From: Pasteurellaceae bacterium 15-036681
GTDB lineage: Bacteria > Pseudomonadota > Gammaproteobacteria > Enterobacterales > Pasteurellaceae
NCBI GenBank assembly: GCA_002002485.1
Contig: MQVI01000011.1
Location: forward strand, 1-59,403
Direction of reading: 5' to 3'
DNA: 59,403 bases
Position 1 is the first letter of the stretch. Each line of letters begins with the position of its first letter. Shown here in pieces: positions 27,564 through 37,197 of the stretch. The notes under the pieces were generated by a model. It saw nothing but the letters and a program-made list of their open reading frames with translations. It did not search any database and was not told where the DNA came from. The translations under genes were made by a program, and so were the position numbers.

Positions 27564-27645
27564 GTAGGGGCAAGGTTTATCCTTGCCCTTTACAATAAAG
27601 ATTAGAATTCAATATGTTAAGGACAGGGATAAACCCTGTCCCTAC
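27564..27645. repeat. Double palindrome element between hicB and htpG
   Basis: GGGCAAGG-TTTAT-CCTTGCCC (27568-27588) and GGACAGGG-ATAAA-CCCTGTCC (27621-27642), with outer ends GTAGGG (27564) and CCCTAC (to 27645) inverted. The layout of two hairpins inside a terminal inverted repeat fits a small non-autonomous element. It lies about 80 bases before the htpG start. Confidence 0.7.
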
Positions 27646-27726
27646 GAATTTTCAGTACATTTTGCGTACTACCTACAATTTAACATAGCTATTATCAGAT
27701 ATTATTTTAAAAACATAAGGAATAGT

Positions 27727-29613
27727 ATGAGCAACAATCAAGAAACTCGTGGCTTTCAGTCGGAAGTCAAACAACTTCTTCAATTAATGATCCACTCTCT
27801 TTACTCAAACAAAGAGATCTTCCTACGTGAGCTTATCTCAAATGCGTCAGACGCTGCTGATAAACTACGCTTTAAAGCCCTTTCAAATCCAGAACTTTAT
27901 GAAGGCGACGGCGAATTACGTGTCCGCGTGAGTGTGGATGAAACCCTTGGCACCATTACCATCAGCGATAACGGTATCGGGATGACGCGTGAACAAGTGA
28001 TCGACCACCTAGGGACTATCGCCAAATCAGGCACCAAAGAATTTTTAAGTGCATTAGGCACAGACCAAGCCAAAGATAGCCAACTTATTGGGCAATTTGG
28101 GGTAGGTTTCTACTCATCATTCATCGTTGCTGATAAAGTCACTGTTAAAACTCGCGCAGCTGGCGAATCTGCGGATAAAGGCGTGATTTGGGAATCCGCT
28201 GGCGAAGGCGATTACACCGTTGCGGATAGCGAAAAAGCAACACGCGGTACAGACATTACGCTTCACTTACGCGCTGATGAAAAAGAATTTTTAAGCGAAT
28301 GGCGTTTACGTGAGATCATCAGCAAATATTCAGACCACATTGGTTTAGCCGTTGAAATTCAAACCAAAGACTATGACGATGATGGCAAAGAAATTGGCAC
28401 CAAATGGGAAAAAATCAATAAAGCCCAAGCTCTTTGGGTTCGTGCAAAAAATGAAGTGAGCGAAGACGAATATAAAGAGTTCTACAAACATATCAGCCAT
28501 GACTTTGCTGATCCATTAACTTGGTCGCACAATAAAGTAGAAGGTAAGCAAGAATATACTAGCCTACTCTATGTGCCGAGCAAAGCCCCTTGGGACTTAT
28601 TTAACCGCGACCAAAAACACGGCTTAAAACTTTATGTGCAACGTGTGTTTATTATGGACGATGCGGAAGTGTTTATGCCAAATTATCTACGCTTTATGCG
28701 TGGTTTATTGGACTCAAACGATCTGCCGTTAAACGTTTCACGTGAAATCTTACAAGATAACAAAACTACTTCAGCACTACGTTCAGCATTAACCAAACGT
28801 AGCTTGCAAATGCTTGAAAAACTGGCGAAAGACAATGTTGAACAATATCAACAATTCTGGAAAGAGTTCGGTTTAGTGTTAAAAGAAGGTGTGGGTGAAG
28901 ATCAAGCAAATAAACAGCAAGTAGCAGCTTTATTACGTTTTGCTTCAACTCATACCGACAGCAGCGAACAAGCGGTAAGTTTAGCGGATTATATTGCAAG
29001 AATGAAAGAAGGTCAGAAAGCGATCTACTTCTTAACCGCAGACAGCTATCAAGCAGCGAAAAACAGCCCACATTTAGAGTTATTCAATAAGAAAGGCATT
29101 GAAGTTTTACTACTTTCAGACCGCATTGATGAGTGGTTAATTAGCTACTTAGCTGAGTTTGACGGTAAACAGTTACAAAGCATTACCAAGTCAGACTTAG
29201 ATTTGGGCGACCTTGCCGATAAACAGGAAGAAGAAACTGAAAAAGCACAACTGGCAGAATTTGCAAGTTTCTTAGAGCGAGCAACTACTTATTTTGGCGA
29301 ACGTGTGAAAAAAGTAGTATTAACTCACCGTTTAACCGATACCCCTGCGGTTGTTTCAACGGATAGTGATGAAATGGGCACCCAAATGGCAAAACTGTTT
29401 GCGGCTATGGGTCAGCAAGCGCCAGAAGTGAAATATACTTTCGAGCTAAACCCTGATCATTCTATGGTAAAACAAGTTGCGGATATTGCTGATGAAACTC
29501 TTTTCAATGAGTGGATTGAGTTGCTGTTTGAACAAGCGTTATTAGCAGAACGTGGTACATTGGAAAATCCAACGGCGTTTATTAAACGAATGAATAAGCT
29601 GTTGGCGAAGTAA
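27727..29613 (+). CDS. htpG: Chaperone HtpG (Hsp90)
   Basis: 628-residue cytosolic Hsp90 ATPase (E. coli 624). The start at 27727 follows AAGGAATAGT and begins [17 protein letters not shown], the usual N-terminus. The open frame extends 48 codons upstream through a palindromic repeat and is not coding there. Bergerat-fold motifs are present: [35 protein letters not shown] and GQFGVGFYS. Full length with no truncation. It stands alone between repeat-bearing gaps. Confidence 0.96.
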   Translation: MSNNQETRGFQSEVKQLLQLMIHSLYSNKEIFLRELISNASDAADKLRFKALSNPELYEGDGELRVRVSVDETLGTITISDNGIGMTREQVIDHLGTIAKSGTKEFLSALGTDQAKDSQLIGQFGVGFYSSFIVADKVTVKTRAAGESADKGVIWESAGEGDYTVADSEKATRGTDITLHLRADEKEFLSEWRLREIISKYSDHIGLAVEIQTKDYDDDGKEIGTKWEKINKAQALWVRAKNEVSEDEYKEFYKHISHDFADPLTWSHNKVEGKQEYTSLLYVPSKAPWDLFNRDQKHGLKLYVQRVFIMDDAEVFMPNYLRFMRGLLDSNDLPLNVSREILQDNKTTSALRSALTKRSLQMLEKLAKDNVEQYQQFWKEFGLVLKEGVGEDQANKQQVAALLRFASTHTDSSEQAVSLADYIARMKEGQKAIYFLTADSYQAAKNSPHLELFNKKGIEVLLLSDRIDEWLISYLAEFDGKQLQSITKSDLDLGDLADKQEEETEKAQLAEFASFLERATTYFGERVKKVVLTHRLTDTPAVVSTDSDEMGTQMAKLFAAMGQQAPEVKYTFELNPDHSMVKQVADIADETLFNEWIELLFEQALLAERGTLENPTAFIKRMNKLLAK

Positions 29614-29636
29614 CAAAATTAATTTTTTAACATACT

Positions 29637-29895
29637 GTAGGGGCAGATAATCTCTGCCCCTAAATTCGTTAGATAATCAACTTTTGGGTTGCAGAACACA
29701 ATTAGTCCAATAGACAATGATGAGGTTAAATCACCTCTGCCAAATCTCCCCCGCCCCCCTCTTTGCTAAAGAGGGGGCTATATGGTAAAACAGTTTAATA
29801 TCCACCAAATATATTTGGTACATTTTTAGATTTGTCTGCAACCTAACAGCCCCAAAGGGGCTGAACTATGCGTAACCTAGGGCGTAAGCCCTAGG
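29637..29895. repeat. Intergenic region with four hairpin repeats after htpG
   Basis: This gap holds GTAGGGGCAGATAATCTCTGCCCCTA (29637-29662, split here as GGGGCAGA/TCTGCCCC), GAGGT-TAAATC-ACCTC (near 29722-29737) and CCCCCTCTTT-GCT-AAAGAGGGGG (29755-29777). Last comes copy B of the two-hairpin unit (29845-29895): AGCCCC-AAA-GGGGCT then CCTAGGGCGTAAGCCCTAGG. Copy B is nearly identical to 14291-14342. No gene is visible here. Confidence 0.7.
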
Positions 29896-29907
29896 ATGAT
29901 CACATAT

Positions 29908-30309
29908 CTAAACTACTTCCGCCTTTAATTTATTAATTAAAAACTCATTTGCAGGTGGGAACTGCCCTGCTTCTAATTCAGATTGTGCAATCCAAAAGCC
30001 CTCTTGTCCTTCTCGCCCAAAAGGCTCTCCAACCCATTCTTCGACTAAATAAAAGAAAAACTCGATCACTTTAGTTGGATATTCAAAACTAAAATGTTCA
30101 TAAGGAAATGCACTTAATACGTGGATCCCAGCTTCTTCTTCTAGCTCACGACGTAATGCTTCTTCAGGAGTCTCCCCAGTATCGACTTTTCCTCCTGGGA
30201 ATTCGAGAGATTGAGCAAAATCCTGCCCTTCTAAACGTTGTGCTAAATAGATCTGTCCAAATTCATTGCGGATGATCCCTGCGGCAACTTGAACGATAGG
30301 TTTAGACAT
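29908..30309 (-). CDS. mutT: 8-oxo-dGTP diphosphatase MutT
   Basis: 133-residue Nudix hydrolase (E. coli 129) that removes oxidised dGTP. The complete Nudix box begins at G39: GGKVDTGETPEEALRREL followed by EEEAGI (to about 62). In E. coli mutT lies directly after secA. Here one gene, the TPR/glycosyltransferase-like protein, is placed between, overlapping mutT by 8 bp, so secM-secA-TPR-mutT look like one transcription unit. Confidence 0.93.
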   Translation of the reverse strand: MSKPIVQVAAGIIRNEFGQIYLAQRLEGQDFAQSLEFPGGKVDTGETPEEALRRELEEEAGIHVLSAFPYEHFSFEYPTKVIEFFFYLVEEWVGEPFGREGQEGFWIAQSELEAGQFPPANEFLINKLKAEVV

Positions 30310-31804
30310 TTTGATGTTCCTGTACTGTTAATTTTAATTGTTGATAAATTCGGTCAATCACCGTTTGCCAATTATAGTCAAAATCTTGGCGGAATAAGCA
30401 CACACTGTGATACCAAGGGCTATCATCGCGATCTAACAACCACCGAAAGTCGGGATGATAAGTAAGCATAACCCAAGTTGATTTTGCCATTGCACCAGAT
30501 AAATGAGCCACCGAAGTATCTACGCTAATCACGAAATCCATCTGTGCTACCAAAGCTGCGGTATCGGAAAAATCCTCAATATCTTGATAGAAAAAATGCA
30601 AGTTTTCAAAAGCCTGTGCATCAACAAGATCTTGCTCCGTGATGTCTTTTTGTAGGCAATAGAATTCAGCATTAAGTTCCAATAACTTACTCAGTTGCTT
30701 GAACTGTAAACTACGTGATTGGTTACGATTATGTTTCGTAGACCCTGCCCACACTAGCCCAACTTTCAATTTATCGCAAGCGGTAATTTTTGCCTGCCAT
30801 TTTGCAAATCGCTCAGGCTCAGCTTGGAGATAACCTTCTGCATAAGGGATTGTATCGACTGTTGTACCTAAATAATGTGGCAAACTCATCATTGAGACAT
30901 AATAGCTTAAATGACTAATCGCTTGCCCATTCTCAGAAAAAGGTACTTGATAGCGTTCAAGGTTATAATTAATCAGTTTTTCGACAGGTTTATGACTCAC
31001 CACGACGATATTCAGACCACGCTTTTTAGCTTCAATCGCAAAGCGTACAAACTGTAAGTTATCCCCAAATCCCTGTTCAGCATGTACTAATAATTTAGCA
31101 TTACCAATCTCTTCACCTTGCCAACGAGGAATCGGCCAGCCATTATCCTGAAACGTGATCACATCTGTTTTCCAACGCCATTCATAGTTTTTCCAGCCCT
31201 CAAGATAATCCCCTAAGGTGAGCTGAATAAAGGCTTTATTACACCAGCCCATTGCAAAATTTGGCGATAATCTAACCGCTTGTTCTTCGTCTTTTAACGC
31301 TAGCTCATATAAACCAAGGTGTTTTAATAATTCTGAACGATTATGGTACGCACTGCTTTCATTGGGATATAAACGTAAATACTCATCATATTCACGTAGT
31401 AAATCCAACATTTTTAAGGGTTCATCCACAATATTTTTTTGAATATACAGCGTAGCAAAATGATAGGTTTTACAAGGTGCCAGCACTTGAGCTTGCTTAA
31501 AACACGCCCATGCTTCGAAAGGTTGCTGTTTTTCCTCATAATACTTACCCAGCAAATAGTAACCTTCGGCATTTTGCTTATGTGTCGCTAATAGCATCAG
31601 TAAGGTTTGCTGAGCATTATCCAAATCAGCTAATTGAAAATAGATTTTAGCTTGTAAAAGAAGACCTCTTGGCTCAGTTGGAAAACTCGCCAGAATTTGA
31701 GAAAGGGTATCTAGAGCATCGCGGTAATGCTGTTGTGAACTTTGATGTAGCGCTTGGTGATAGAGAGTATTTAGTTGTTCGTCAGTCATAGAATTATTCA
31801 ACAT
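30302..31804 (-). CDS. TPR protein with GT9-like C-terminal domain
   Basis: 500 residues. The N-terminal ~210 consist of TPR helices (for example YYLLGKYYEEKQQPFEAWACFKQA in two halves and repeats around residues 140-205). The C-terminal part resembles a GT-B glycosyltransferase of the ADP-heptose:LPS transferase (GT9) style: HAEQGFGDNLQFVRFA, LKVGLVWAGSTKHNRNQSRS and a late VISVDTSVAHLSGAM nucleotide-sugar motif. No signal peptide. The acceptor is unknown. The ATG at 31804 has GGGGGAG at 8-base spacing; that ribosome site is inside a hairpin (31813-31832). Lies between secA and mutT. Confidence 0.75.
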   Translation of the reverse strand: MLNNSMTDEQLNTLYHQALHQSSQQHYRDALDTLSQILASFPTEPRGLLLQAKIYFQLADLDNAQQTLLMLLATHKQNAEGYYLLGKYYEEKQQPFEAWACFKQAQVLAPCKTYHFATLYIQKNIVDEPLKMLDLLREYDEYLRLYPNESSAYHNRSELLKHLGLYELALKDEEQAVRLSPNFAMGWCNKAFIQLTLGDYLEGWKNYEWRWKTDVITFQDNGWPIPRWQGEEIGNAKLLVHAEQGFGDNLQFVRFAIEAKKRGLNIVVVSHKPVEKLINYNLERYQVPFSENGQAISHLSYYVSMMSLPHYLGTTVDTIPYAEGYLQAEPERFAKWQAKITACDKLKVGLVWAGSTKHNRNQSRSLQFKQLSKLLELNAEFYCLQKDITEQDLVDAQAFENLHFFYQDIEDFSDTAALVAQMDFVISVDTSVAHLSGAMAKSTWVMLTYHPDFRWLLDRDDSPWYHSVCLFRQDFDYNWQTVIDRIYQQLKLTVQEHQNV

Positions 31805-31812
31805 AAAGCAAA

Positions 31813-31832
31813 CTCCCCCATAAATGGGGGAG
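31813..31832 (-). promoter_or_regulatory. Hairpin hiding the ribosome site of the TPR gene
   Basis: CTCCCCCA-TTTA-TGGGGGAG on the minus strand forms an 8-bp GC-rich stem right after secA. Its 3' arm GGGGGAG is the only good ribosome site for the next gene. There is no T-run, so it is more likely a translational block or coupling element than a terminator. Confidence 0.55.
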
Positions 31833-31846
31833 AATTATTTATGCAA

Positions 31847-34558
31847 TTATGCATATTTCGCAATGCTACCGTGGCAGTGCTTATATTTCTTGCCAGAACC
31901 ACAAGGACAAGGCTCATTACGGCCAATATTTAGATTTGCAAAATCTTGTTCATTGCCGGCTTGTGTCTCTGCTGTTTCAGCACCTTCTTCATGATAGTGA
32001 GAAGATTCTTCCGCAGCGTGTTGTTGGCGTTCACGTTCAGCTTGCTCTACTTCTTCAGGACTGCGCACTTGGATACGACTTAATACACTAATCACATTCG
32101 CTTTTAAGTTATCCAACATATCGGTGAACATTGCAAAAGATTCTTTCTTATATTCTTGCTTAGGATCTTTCTGCGCATAACCACGTAAGTGGATACTTTT
32201 ACGTAGATAATCCATTGCACCAAGATGCTCTTTCCAAAGTTCATCAAGATTTTGTAACATCACGCCTTTTTCAAAGCTACGCATTACTTCTGCGCCGACC
32301 ATCTCTTCTTTCGCTTGGTACTGCTCTTTCGCAATAGTGATAATACGTTCACGTAAAGTTTCTTCGTGTAGGTTATTATCTTCTTCTAACCATTTCACTA
32401 ATGGTAAATCCATACCAAACTCTTGACGTAAGCGGTTTTCTAACGCCGGTACATCCCACATTTCTTCGATAGATTGTGGTGGAATATATTGATCAATAAT
32501 TGCGTTGAACACATCTTCACGTACCGTGTCGATCATCGCAGAAATATCATCTGTCTCTAATAAGTGATTACGTTGTTCGTAGATCGCTTTACGCTGTTCA
32601 TTTGCCACATCATCATATTGTAGAAGATGTTTACGACCATCGAAGTTATGTGCTTCTACTTTCGCTTGCGCTGATGCAATCACTTTCGTTAACAGCTTAG
32701 ATTCCATCGCTTCGCCCTCTTCAGTAAAGGCTTTACGCATCATATTTAATTTACCTTCATTGAGATAAATACGCATTAACGCATCATCTAATGATAAGTA
32801 GAAACGAGATGAACCTGGATCACCTTGACGGCCAGAACGACCACGTAACTGATTGTCAATACGACGAGATTCATGGCGTTCAGTACCGATAATATGTAAA
32901 CCACCCGCTTTCATTACAATGTCATGACGCTCTTGCCATGCAGCTTTGATTGCTTCGATTTGTTCTTCCGTTGGCTCTTCTAATTTCGCAACTTCAGCTT
33001 TCCAGTTACCGCCTAATACGATATCGGTACCACGACCTGCCATATTGGTTGCGATGGTTACCGCACTAGGATAACCTGCGTCTGCAACGATATCCGCTTC
33101 TTGCGCGTGGAATTTCGCATTCAATACGTTGTGTTTAATCCCTGCCGCAGTTAAAGCATGCGATAAAGCTTCTGATTTTTCAATCGAAATTGTGCCCACA
33201 AGAACAGGCTGATTGCGTTCCATACAGTCTTGAATATCTTTGATAACCGCTTGGAATTTCTCAGGTTCGCTCTTAAACATTAAATCTGTTTTATCATCAC
33301 GAATCATTGGGCGGTTAGTTGGAATAACAACAGTATCTAAACCATAAATTTGTTGGAACTCAAAGGCTTCAGTATCCGCAGTACCTGTCATACCCGCTAA
33401 TTTTTCATATAGACGGAAGTAGTTTTGGTATGTGATAGATGCGACTGTTTGGTTCTCACCTTGAATATTTACACCTTCTTTTGCTTCAATGGCTTGGTGT
33501 AAACCATCAGACCAACGGCGACCAGCCATTGTACGGCCAGTGTGTTCATCAATAATTACAATTTCGCCATCTTTAACGATATAGTCCACATTTAATTCAA
33601 ATAGTTTGTGGGCACGAAGTGCTGCATAAACGTGGTGTAATAAGCTAATACGAGCTGGTGAATATAAACTTTCATGCTCTTTCATTAAGCCCATTTGTGT
33701 TAACAGCTCTTCTACTTTGATCTGACCACGCTCTGTTAAGTGCGCTTGTTTATTTTTAAGATCTAAAGTGAAATCGCCTTCGCCAGTGTATTCTTCAGTA
33801 TCTTCTTTATCTTGTGCAATTAAGTGAGGGATCACTTTATCGATCGCTTGATAGATCTGTGATACATCTTCCGCAGGACCTGAAATAATTAATGGGGTAC
33901 GTGCTTCATCAATTAAGATTGAGTCCACCTCATCCACTAACGCATAGTGTAATGGACGTTGGAAACGTTCTTCTTTAGTATGTGCTAAATTGTCACGTAA
34001 GTAATCAAAACCTAATTCACTGTTTGTTGCGTAGGTAATATCCGCTGCATAAGCGGCACGTTTTACTTCTGAAGGTAAACCTGGGATATTTACCGCTACG
34101 GTCATACCTAAGAATTCAAATAATGGTCGGTTAGTTTCCGCATCGCGACGTGCAAGGTAGTCATTCACAGTCACGACATGAACACCTTTACCTGTTAACG
34201 CATTTAAATAGCAAGGTAAAGTTGCCGTTAAAGTTTTACCTTCACCGGTTCTCATTTCTGCGATATTACGGTTAGTTAACACCATACCGCCAATTAACTG
34301 CACATCAAAATGACGCATACCTAATACACGTTTACTTGCCTCACGCACCGTTGCAAAAGCTTCGTGTAAAAGACTATCAAGGCTTGCACCATCTGCTAAA
34401 CGTTGTTTAAATTCGGCGGTTTTTGCTTGTAATTCTTCGTTGGTTAATTTTTCAAATTCAGGTTCTAAACGGTTAATTTGTACCACACGCTTTTTTAAAC
34501 GACGTAAAGTACGATCATTGCTACTACCAAAAATAGCGGTCATTAATTTTGTAAACAT
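31847..34558 (-). CDS. secA: Preprotein translocase ATPase SecA
   Basis: 903-residue SecA (E. coli 901), the motor of Sec export. Walker A MRTGEGKT lies near residue 102, the DEAD-like [11 protein letters not shown] box near 209-219, and helicase motif [10 protein letters not shown] in the C-terminal half. The zinc-binding tail [14 protein letters not shown] that contacts SecB is complete. It is preceded by a SecM gene with an arrest sequence, and the secM-secA gap can fold over the secA ribosome site (GGAAAG). Regulation by export status as in E. coli is expected. Confidence 0.97.
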   Translation of the reverse strand: MFTKLMTAIFGSSNDRTLRRLKKRVVQINRLEPEFEKLTNEELQAKTAEFKQRLADGASLDSLLHEAFATVREASKRVLGMRHFDVQLIGGMVLTNRNIAEMRTGEGKTLTATLPCYLNALTGKGVHVVTVNDYLARRDAETNRPLFEFLGMTVAVNIPGLPSEVKRAAYAADITYATNSELGFDYLRDNLAHTKEERFQRPLHYALVDEVDSILIDEARTPLIISGPAEDVSQIYQAIDKVIPHLIAQDKEDTEEYTGEGDFTLDLKNKQAHLTERGQIKVEELLTQMGLMKEHESLYSPARISLLHHVYAALRAHKLFELNVDYIVKDGEIVIIDEHTGRTMAGRRWSDGLHQAIEAKEGVNIQGENQTVASITYQNYFRLYEKLAGMTGTADTEAFEFQQIYGLDTVVIPTNRPMIRDDKTDLMFKSEPEKFQAVIKDIQDCMERNQPVLVGTISIEKSEALSHALTAAGIKHNVLNAKFHAQEADIVADAGYPSAVTIATNMAGRGTDIVLGGNWKAEVAKLEEPTEEQIEAIKAAWQERHDIVMKAGGLHIIGTERHESRRIDNQLRGRSGRQGDPGSSRFYLSLDDALMRIYLNEGKLNMMRKAFTEEGEAMESKLLTKVIASAQAKVEAHNFDGRKHLLQYDDVANEQRKAIYEQRNHLLETDDISAMIDTVREDVFNAIIDQYIPPQSIEEMWDVPALENRLRQEFGMDLPLVKWLEEDNNLHEETLRERIITIAKEQYQAKEEMVGAEVMRSFEKGVMLQNLDELWKEHLGAMDYLRKSIHLRGYAQKDPKQEYKKESFAMFTDMLDNLKANVISVLSRIQVRSPEEVEQAERERQQHAAEESSHYHEEGAETAETQAGNEQDFANLNIGRNEPCPCGSGKKYKHCHGSIAKYA

Positions 34559-34594
34559 AAAATCTTTCCAATTTATTATTAAAATAAGAGATAG

Positions 34595-34651
34595 GGTGCG
34601 TATAAACGCGCCTATTGAATATATTGAATTATAATGGTGCGCTTACACACC
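34595..34651 (-). promoter_or_regulatory. Hairpins in the secM-secA gap
   Basis: GGTGCGT-ATAA-ACGCGCC (34595-34612) is a strong stem, and a second, imperfect one spans GGTGCGCTTACACACC (34636-34651). In E. coli stalling on secM opens such a structure to free the secA ribosome site. The same logic fits here, although the exact fold is not computed. Confidence 0.5.
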
Positions 34652-34670
34652 TTATAAAATAGCGTTCAAA

Positions 34671-34991
34671 TTAACTGTGTGGTCCAGCCCTAATCGGTGG
34701 AATAGCAATGCTTTCAAAAGCATATAGCGGTGTAAAAAACTCTGTAAAAACGACCGCTTGCTTCTGTGCATTAACATGAGGTTTTTCGAGTTGTAGAAGA
34801 TGAGCCTGTTCAATGTCCGCCTTAGTTACAGCAGATAAATCACTTAATGTTAAAACTTGTTGATTAACAATTGATGCTTGATCATTTTCATTCGTAGCCC
34901 CATAAACACTAGGCAACGCAAAAATCGCAAGAACTCCGAGCAGAATCTGCGATAAAAAAGTTGATTTGTGTCGTGGTCTAAAAAATTGCAT
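34671..34991 (-). CDS. secM: Secretion monitor SecM (arrest peptide)
   Basis: 106 residues with a signal-sequence-like N-terminus (positively charged start, hydrophobic residues about 15-31). The C-terminus ends PPIRAGPHS, placing I100-R101-A102-G103-P104 exactly like the arrest core of E. coli SecM (GIRAGP). The rest of the E. coli arrest window (FxxxxWIxxxx) is changed: no Trp, but an aromatic-rich FFTPLYAFESIAI segment precedes. Only two residues follow the arresting proline. It lies directly upstream of secA, which supports the assignment more than overall similarity. Confidence 0.88.
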   Translation of the reverse strand: MQFFRPRHKSTFLSQILLGVLAIFALPSVYGATNENDQASIVNQQVLTLSDLSAVTKADIEQAHLLQLEKPHVNAQKQAVVFTEFFTPLYAFESIAIPPIRAGPHS

Positions 34992-35097
34992 AAGCCAATT
35001 AAATGAAAAAAGTCTGCCGATTATACGACAATTTTTGTAGAATAGGCAGAATATTGAGGTAAATACGTGAAAAACAAGGGCAAATAAGGTAAGCTAG

Positions 35098-35421
35098 ATG
35101 AAAAAAAATACAACTAAAAATATTCTAGAAGTATTAGAGAACTCAGGGCTTAGTAGGATTGTCAAACAGGCAAACAGATTAAGTTATTTGAATAGCTCAA
35201 TTAAACAAATATTGCCAACTCAATATCAAGATCTTTACCGAATTGTAAATTTATACGATAATTTACTCGTCATTGATGTGCAAAATGCAGTTGTTCGCCA
35301 AGGACTTTTATTACAGCAACAATATTTATTACAACTTATTCAGCGGGATTTTCCAAAAATTACCGCCCTAGAAATCAAGGTTAATCCTGATTTTTCCCCC
35401 TTTAATAAATTTTCTAAATAA
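35098..35421 (+). CDS. Short DUF721 (DciA-like) protein
   Basis: 107 residues. The pattern LYRIVNLYDNLLVIDVQNAVVRQGLLLQQQYLLQLI matches the beta-alpha KH-like core of DUF721, the domain of the replicative helicase loader DciA. It is shorter than typical DciA. In many gammaproteobacteria a DUF721 gene sits next to secA/secM, as here (divergent from secM). Whether it loads helicase in this organism is unknown. No clear ribosome site precedes its ATG. It ends 12 bases before the lipoprotein gene. Confidence 0.72.
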   Translation: MKKNTTKNILEVLENSGLSRIVKQANRLSYLNSSIKQILPTQYQDLYRIVNLYDNLLVIDVQNAVVRQGLLLQQQYLLQLIQRDFPKITALEIKVNPDFSPFNKFSK

Positions 35422-35433
35422 GAGGATGTTAGT

Positions 35434-35808
35434 ATGAAAAAATTAACGTTAATTGCGCTTGCGACTATTTTGAGTGCATGTTCAATGTTACAGCAAAAAA
35501 CTGTTTCTGGAACATACCAAGGCACATTACCTTGTGCAGACTGTGAAAAAATCGAGGCTAAATTAGAATTAAATAATGATGGAACTTATCAATACAGCAC
35601 GATTTATCATAAGAATAAAGAGCAACATCCATTTATAGAAAAAGGAACTTACAGTTGGGATGCAAATAAGTCAGGAGTTATTCGTTTAATCAACTCTGAC
35701 AATATTGCTATAAAAGTAGCAGATACTTATGCTGAATTTTGTGATGCTTCAGGTAATACCATAAATAGTAAAAAGTTAAATTACAAACTACAAAAGGTGG
35801 TTCAATAA
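35434..35808 (+). CDS. NlpE-like lipoprotein (single domain)
   Basis: 124-residue lipoprotein; signal peptide and lipobox LSAC with the modified Cys at residue 16. The mature part starts with the NlpE N-terminal domain pattern GTYQGTLPCADCEKIEAKLELNNDGTY, keeping the CxxC pair. The second NlpE domain is absent. E. coli NlpE senses surface contact and copper/lipoprotein trafficking stress through Cpx. Here a reduced version is likely. Follows the DUF721 gene with AGAGGA upstream. Confidence 0.78.
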   Translation: MKKLTLIALATILSACSMLQQKTVSGTYQGTLPCADCEKIEAKLELNNDGTYQYSTIYHKNKEQHPFIEKGTYSWDANKSGVIRLINSDNIAIKVADTYAEFCDASGNTINSKKLNYKLQKVVQ

Positions 35809-35830
35809 GTAAACTGATTTATTTTATAGA

Positions 35831-35862
35831 TAAAAAAATCCCCAAACATTATGCTTGGGGAT
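35831..35862 (-). terminator. Terminator after tRNA-Ser
   Basis: ATCCCCAA (35838-35845) pairs with TTGGGGAT (35855-35862). On the minus strand it runs into seven T, so it serves the tRNA transcript. Confidence 0.8.
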
Positions 35863-35952
35863 CAACCTATAATATCCAACAGGAGAAAAGTTAGTCATAT
35901 CAATTACAATGACTTAACTAAGGAAATATCTATGAAATCTCTCATTTACAAA

Positions 35953-36042
35953 TGGCGGTGAGAGGGGGATTCGAACCCCCGATACAGTTTCCCATATACA
36001 CGCTTTCCAGGCGTGCTCCTTCAACCACTCGGACATCTCACC
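35953..36042 (-). tRNA. tRNA-Ser (anticodon GGA)
   Basis: A 90-base minus-strand gene including encoded CCA. The acceptor stem GGTGAGA/TCTCACC, anticodon stem-loop CACGC-CTGGAAA-GCGTG with GGA, a long variable arm (TATATGGGAAACTGTATC) and T-arm GGGGG-TTCGAAT-CCCCC are all complete. The long variable arm is the mark of a serine tRNA. Confidence 0.96.
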
Positions 36043-36145
36043 ACTCAGTAACTCAATGAACAAATAAATGTACATTTGAAAGATGCGAGAAACTATACCT
36101 ATTTTTGTCTACCCTCGCAACTATTTTCTTTCTTTTGTAAAATAA

Positions 36146-36457
36146 TTAATGCCCATGTCCTAGGCAGTTGGTTGATATTGGTGCAATCTCTCCCTGTTCT
36201 TTCCATTCAGTAGGAGTAAATGGATGTAAAGCGAGTGCATGAACACCATTTTCGAGCTCTTCGGCAAGGCAAGTATAGATTGCTCTATGACGAGCAACGC
36301 TACGCATTCTGTCAAATTGCTCAGAAACAATCGTTACTTTAAAATGCGACTCGGCGCCTCGACCAGAGCTATGCATATGGCTCTCGTTTTCAACGAATAA
36401 TTCAGTTGGTAAAAATTGCTCTGTTAATTTTTGAATAATGGTTTGTTGAATTAACAT
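36146..36457 (-). CDS. bolA: BolA family protein
   Basis: 103-residue BolA (E. coli 105) with the KH-like fold. ELFVENESHMHSSGRGAESHFKVTIVS contains the conserved His residues used for the Fe-S cluster with monothiol glutaredoxins, and a second cluster RMRSVARHRAIYTCLAEEL lies after it. The histidine-rich tail (LGHGH) is unusual. Divergent from yajG, the same neighbour as in E. coli. Confidence 0.93.
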   Translation of the reverse strand: MLIQQTIIQKLTEQFLPTELFVENESHMHSSGRGAESHFKVTIVSEQFDRMRSVARHRAIYTCLAEELENGVHALALHPFTPTEWKEQGEIAPISTNCLGHGH

Positions 36458-36547
36458 TTTTAGCTCTCTCTATATTAAAAAATTGAGGGAGATGATACTA
36501 TATTTTGGTCTATTTTATTTACCTATTTTTCTCGTAAGGAATTTATT

Positions 36548-37135
36548 ATGAAATTATCAAAAAAAGCAGGTTTATTTGCAACTCTTTTAGCAACAGCAGT
36601 ATTAGCAGGCTGTCAAAGTCAATCTAACGTATTAACATTTACCACTCCAGCACCAATGTCTAGTTTTAATACCAATAACCAAGGTACCCTAGTAAATGTT
36701 GCAACCCAAGATTTACGAAATTCAGCCGAGGTTTCAAGCTACACAACGGCTGGTAAAGTAACTCGCTTAACTGCAAGTCCTGATGTAACACAGTTATTCC
36801 AACAGGCTATGCAGCAAAATTTAAATAGTAAAGGCTTTTCAATTGTAAACAGTGCTGGGCACTCAAACGTACTAGTTAATATTAAAAAATTCTATGCCGA
36901 TGTTGAATCAGGTAACTTACTCTATAAAGTAACTGCAAATGTGAATGTCGATGTTAATGTACAGGGTTCTAAAGGTAACTTCACAAAAAACTTTAGTACA
37001 TCACGTTCTTACGAAGGAGCATTCAGTGCAGATAATACCAATATCCAAAAAGTATTAAGCCAAGCTTATACTGATGCGATCCAAACTATCTATAACGATA
37101 ATGAAATCGCAAATGCAATTCACCAATATAAATAG
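36548..37135 (+). CDS. yajG: YajG-family lipoprotein
   Basis: 195-residue lipoprotein with lipobox LAGC (Cys at 22). The mature part follows the YajG pattern: VATQDLRN, LTASPDVTQLFQQAMQQNL and a beta-rich C-terminal part. Location next to bolA supports the name. In E. coli it is a periplasm-facing lipoprotein of uncertain function upstream of the muropeptide permease ampG; ampG does not follow here. Confidence 0.88.
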   Translation: MKLSKKAGLFATLLATAVLAGCQSQSNVLTFTTPAPMSSFNTNNQGTLVNVATQDLRNSAEVSSYTTAGKVTRLTASPDVTQLFQQAMQQNLNSKGFSIVNSAGHSNVLVNIKKFYADVESGNLLYKVTANVNVDVNVQGSKGNFTKNFSTSRSYEGAFSADNTNIQKVLSQAYTDAIQTIYNDNEIANAIHQYK

Positions 37136-37197
37136 TATTTAATTCATTCCATTTCGGGCGTACATGTTACGCCCTATAATATAATTTAAACAAACCA

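Noticed and set aside
27583-27726. 48-codon N-terminal extension of htpG
   Set aside because: It is translated from an intergenic palindrome and does not resemble any HtpG; ATG at 27727 has a proper ribosome site.
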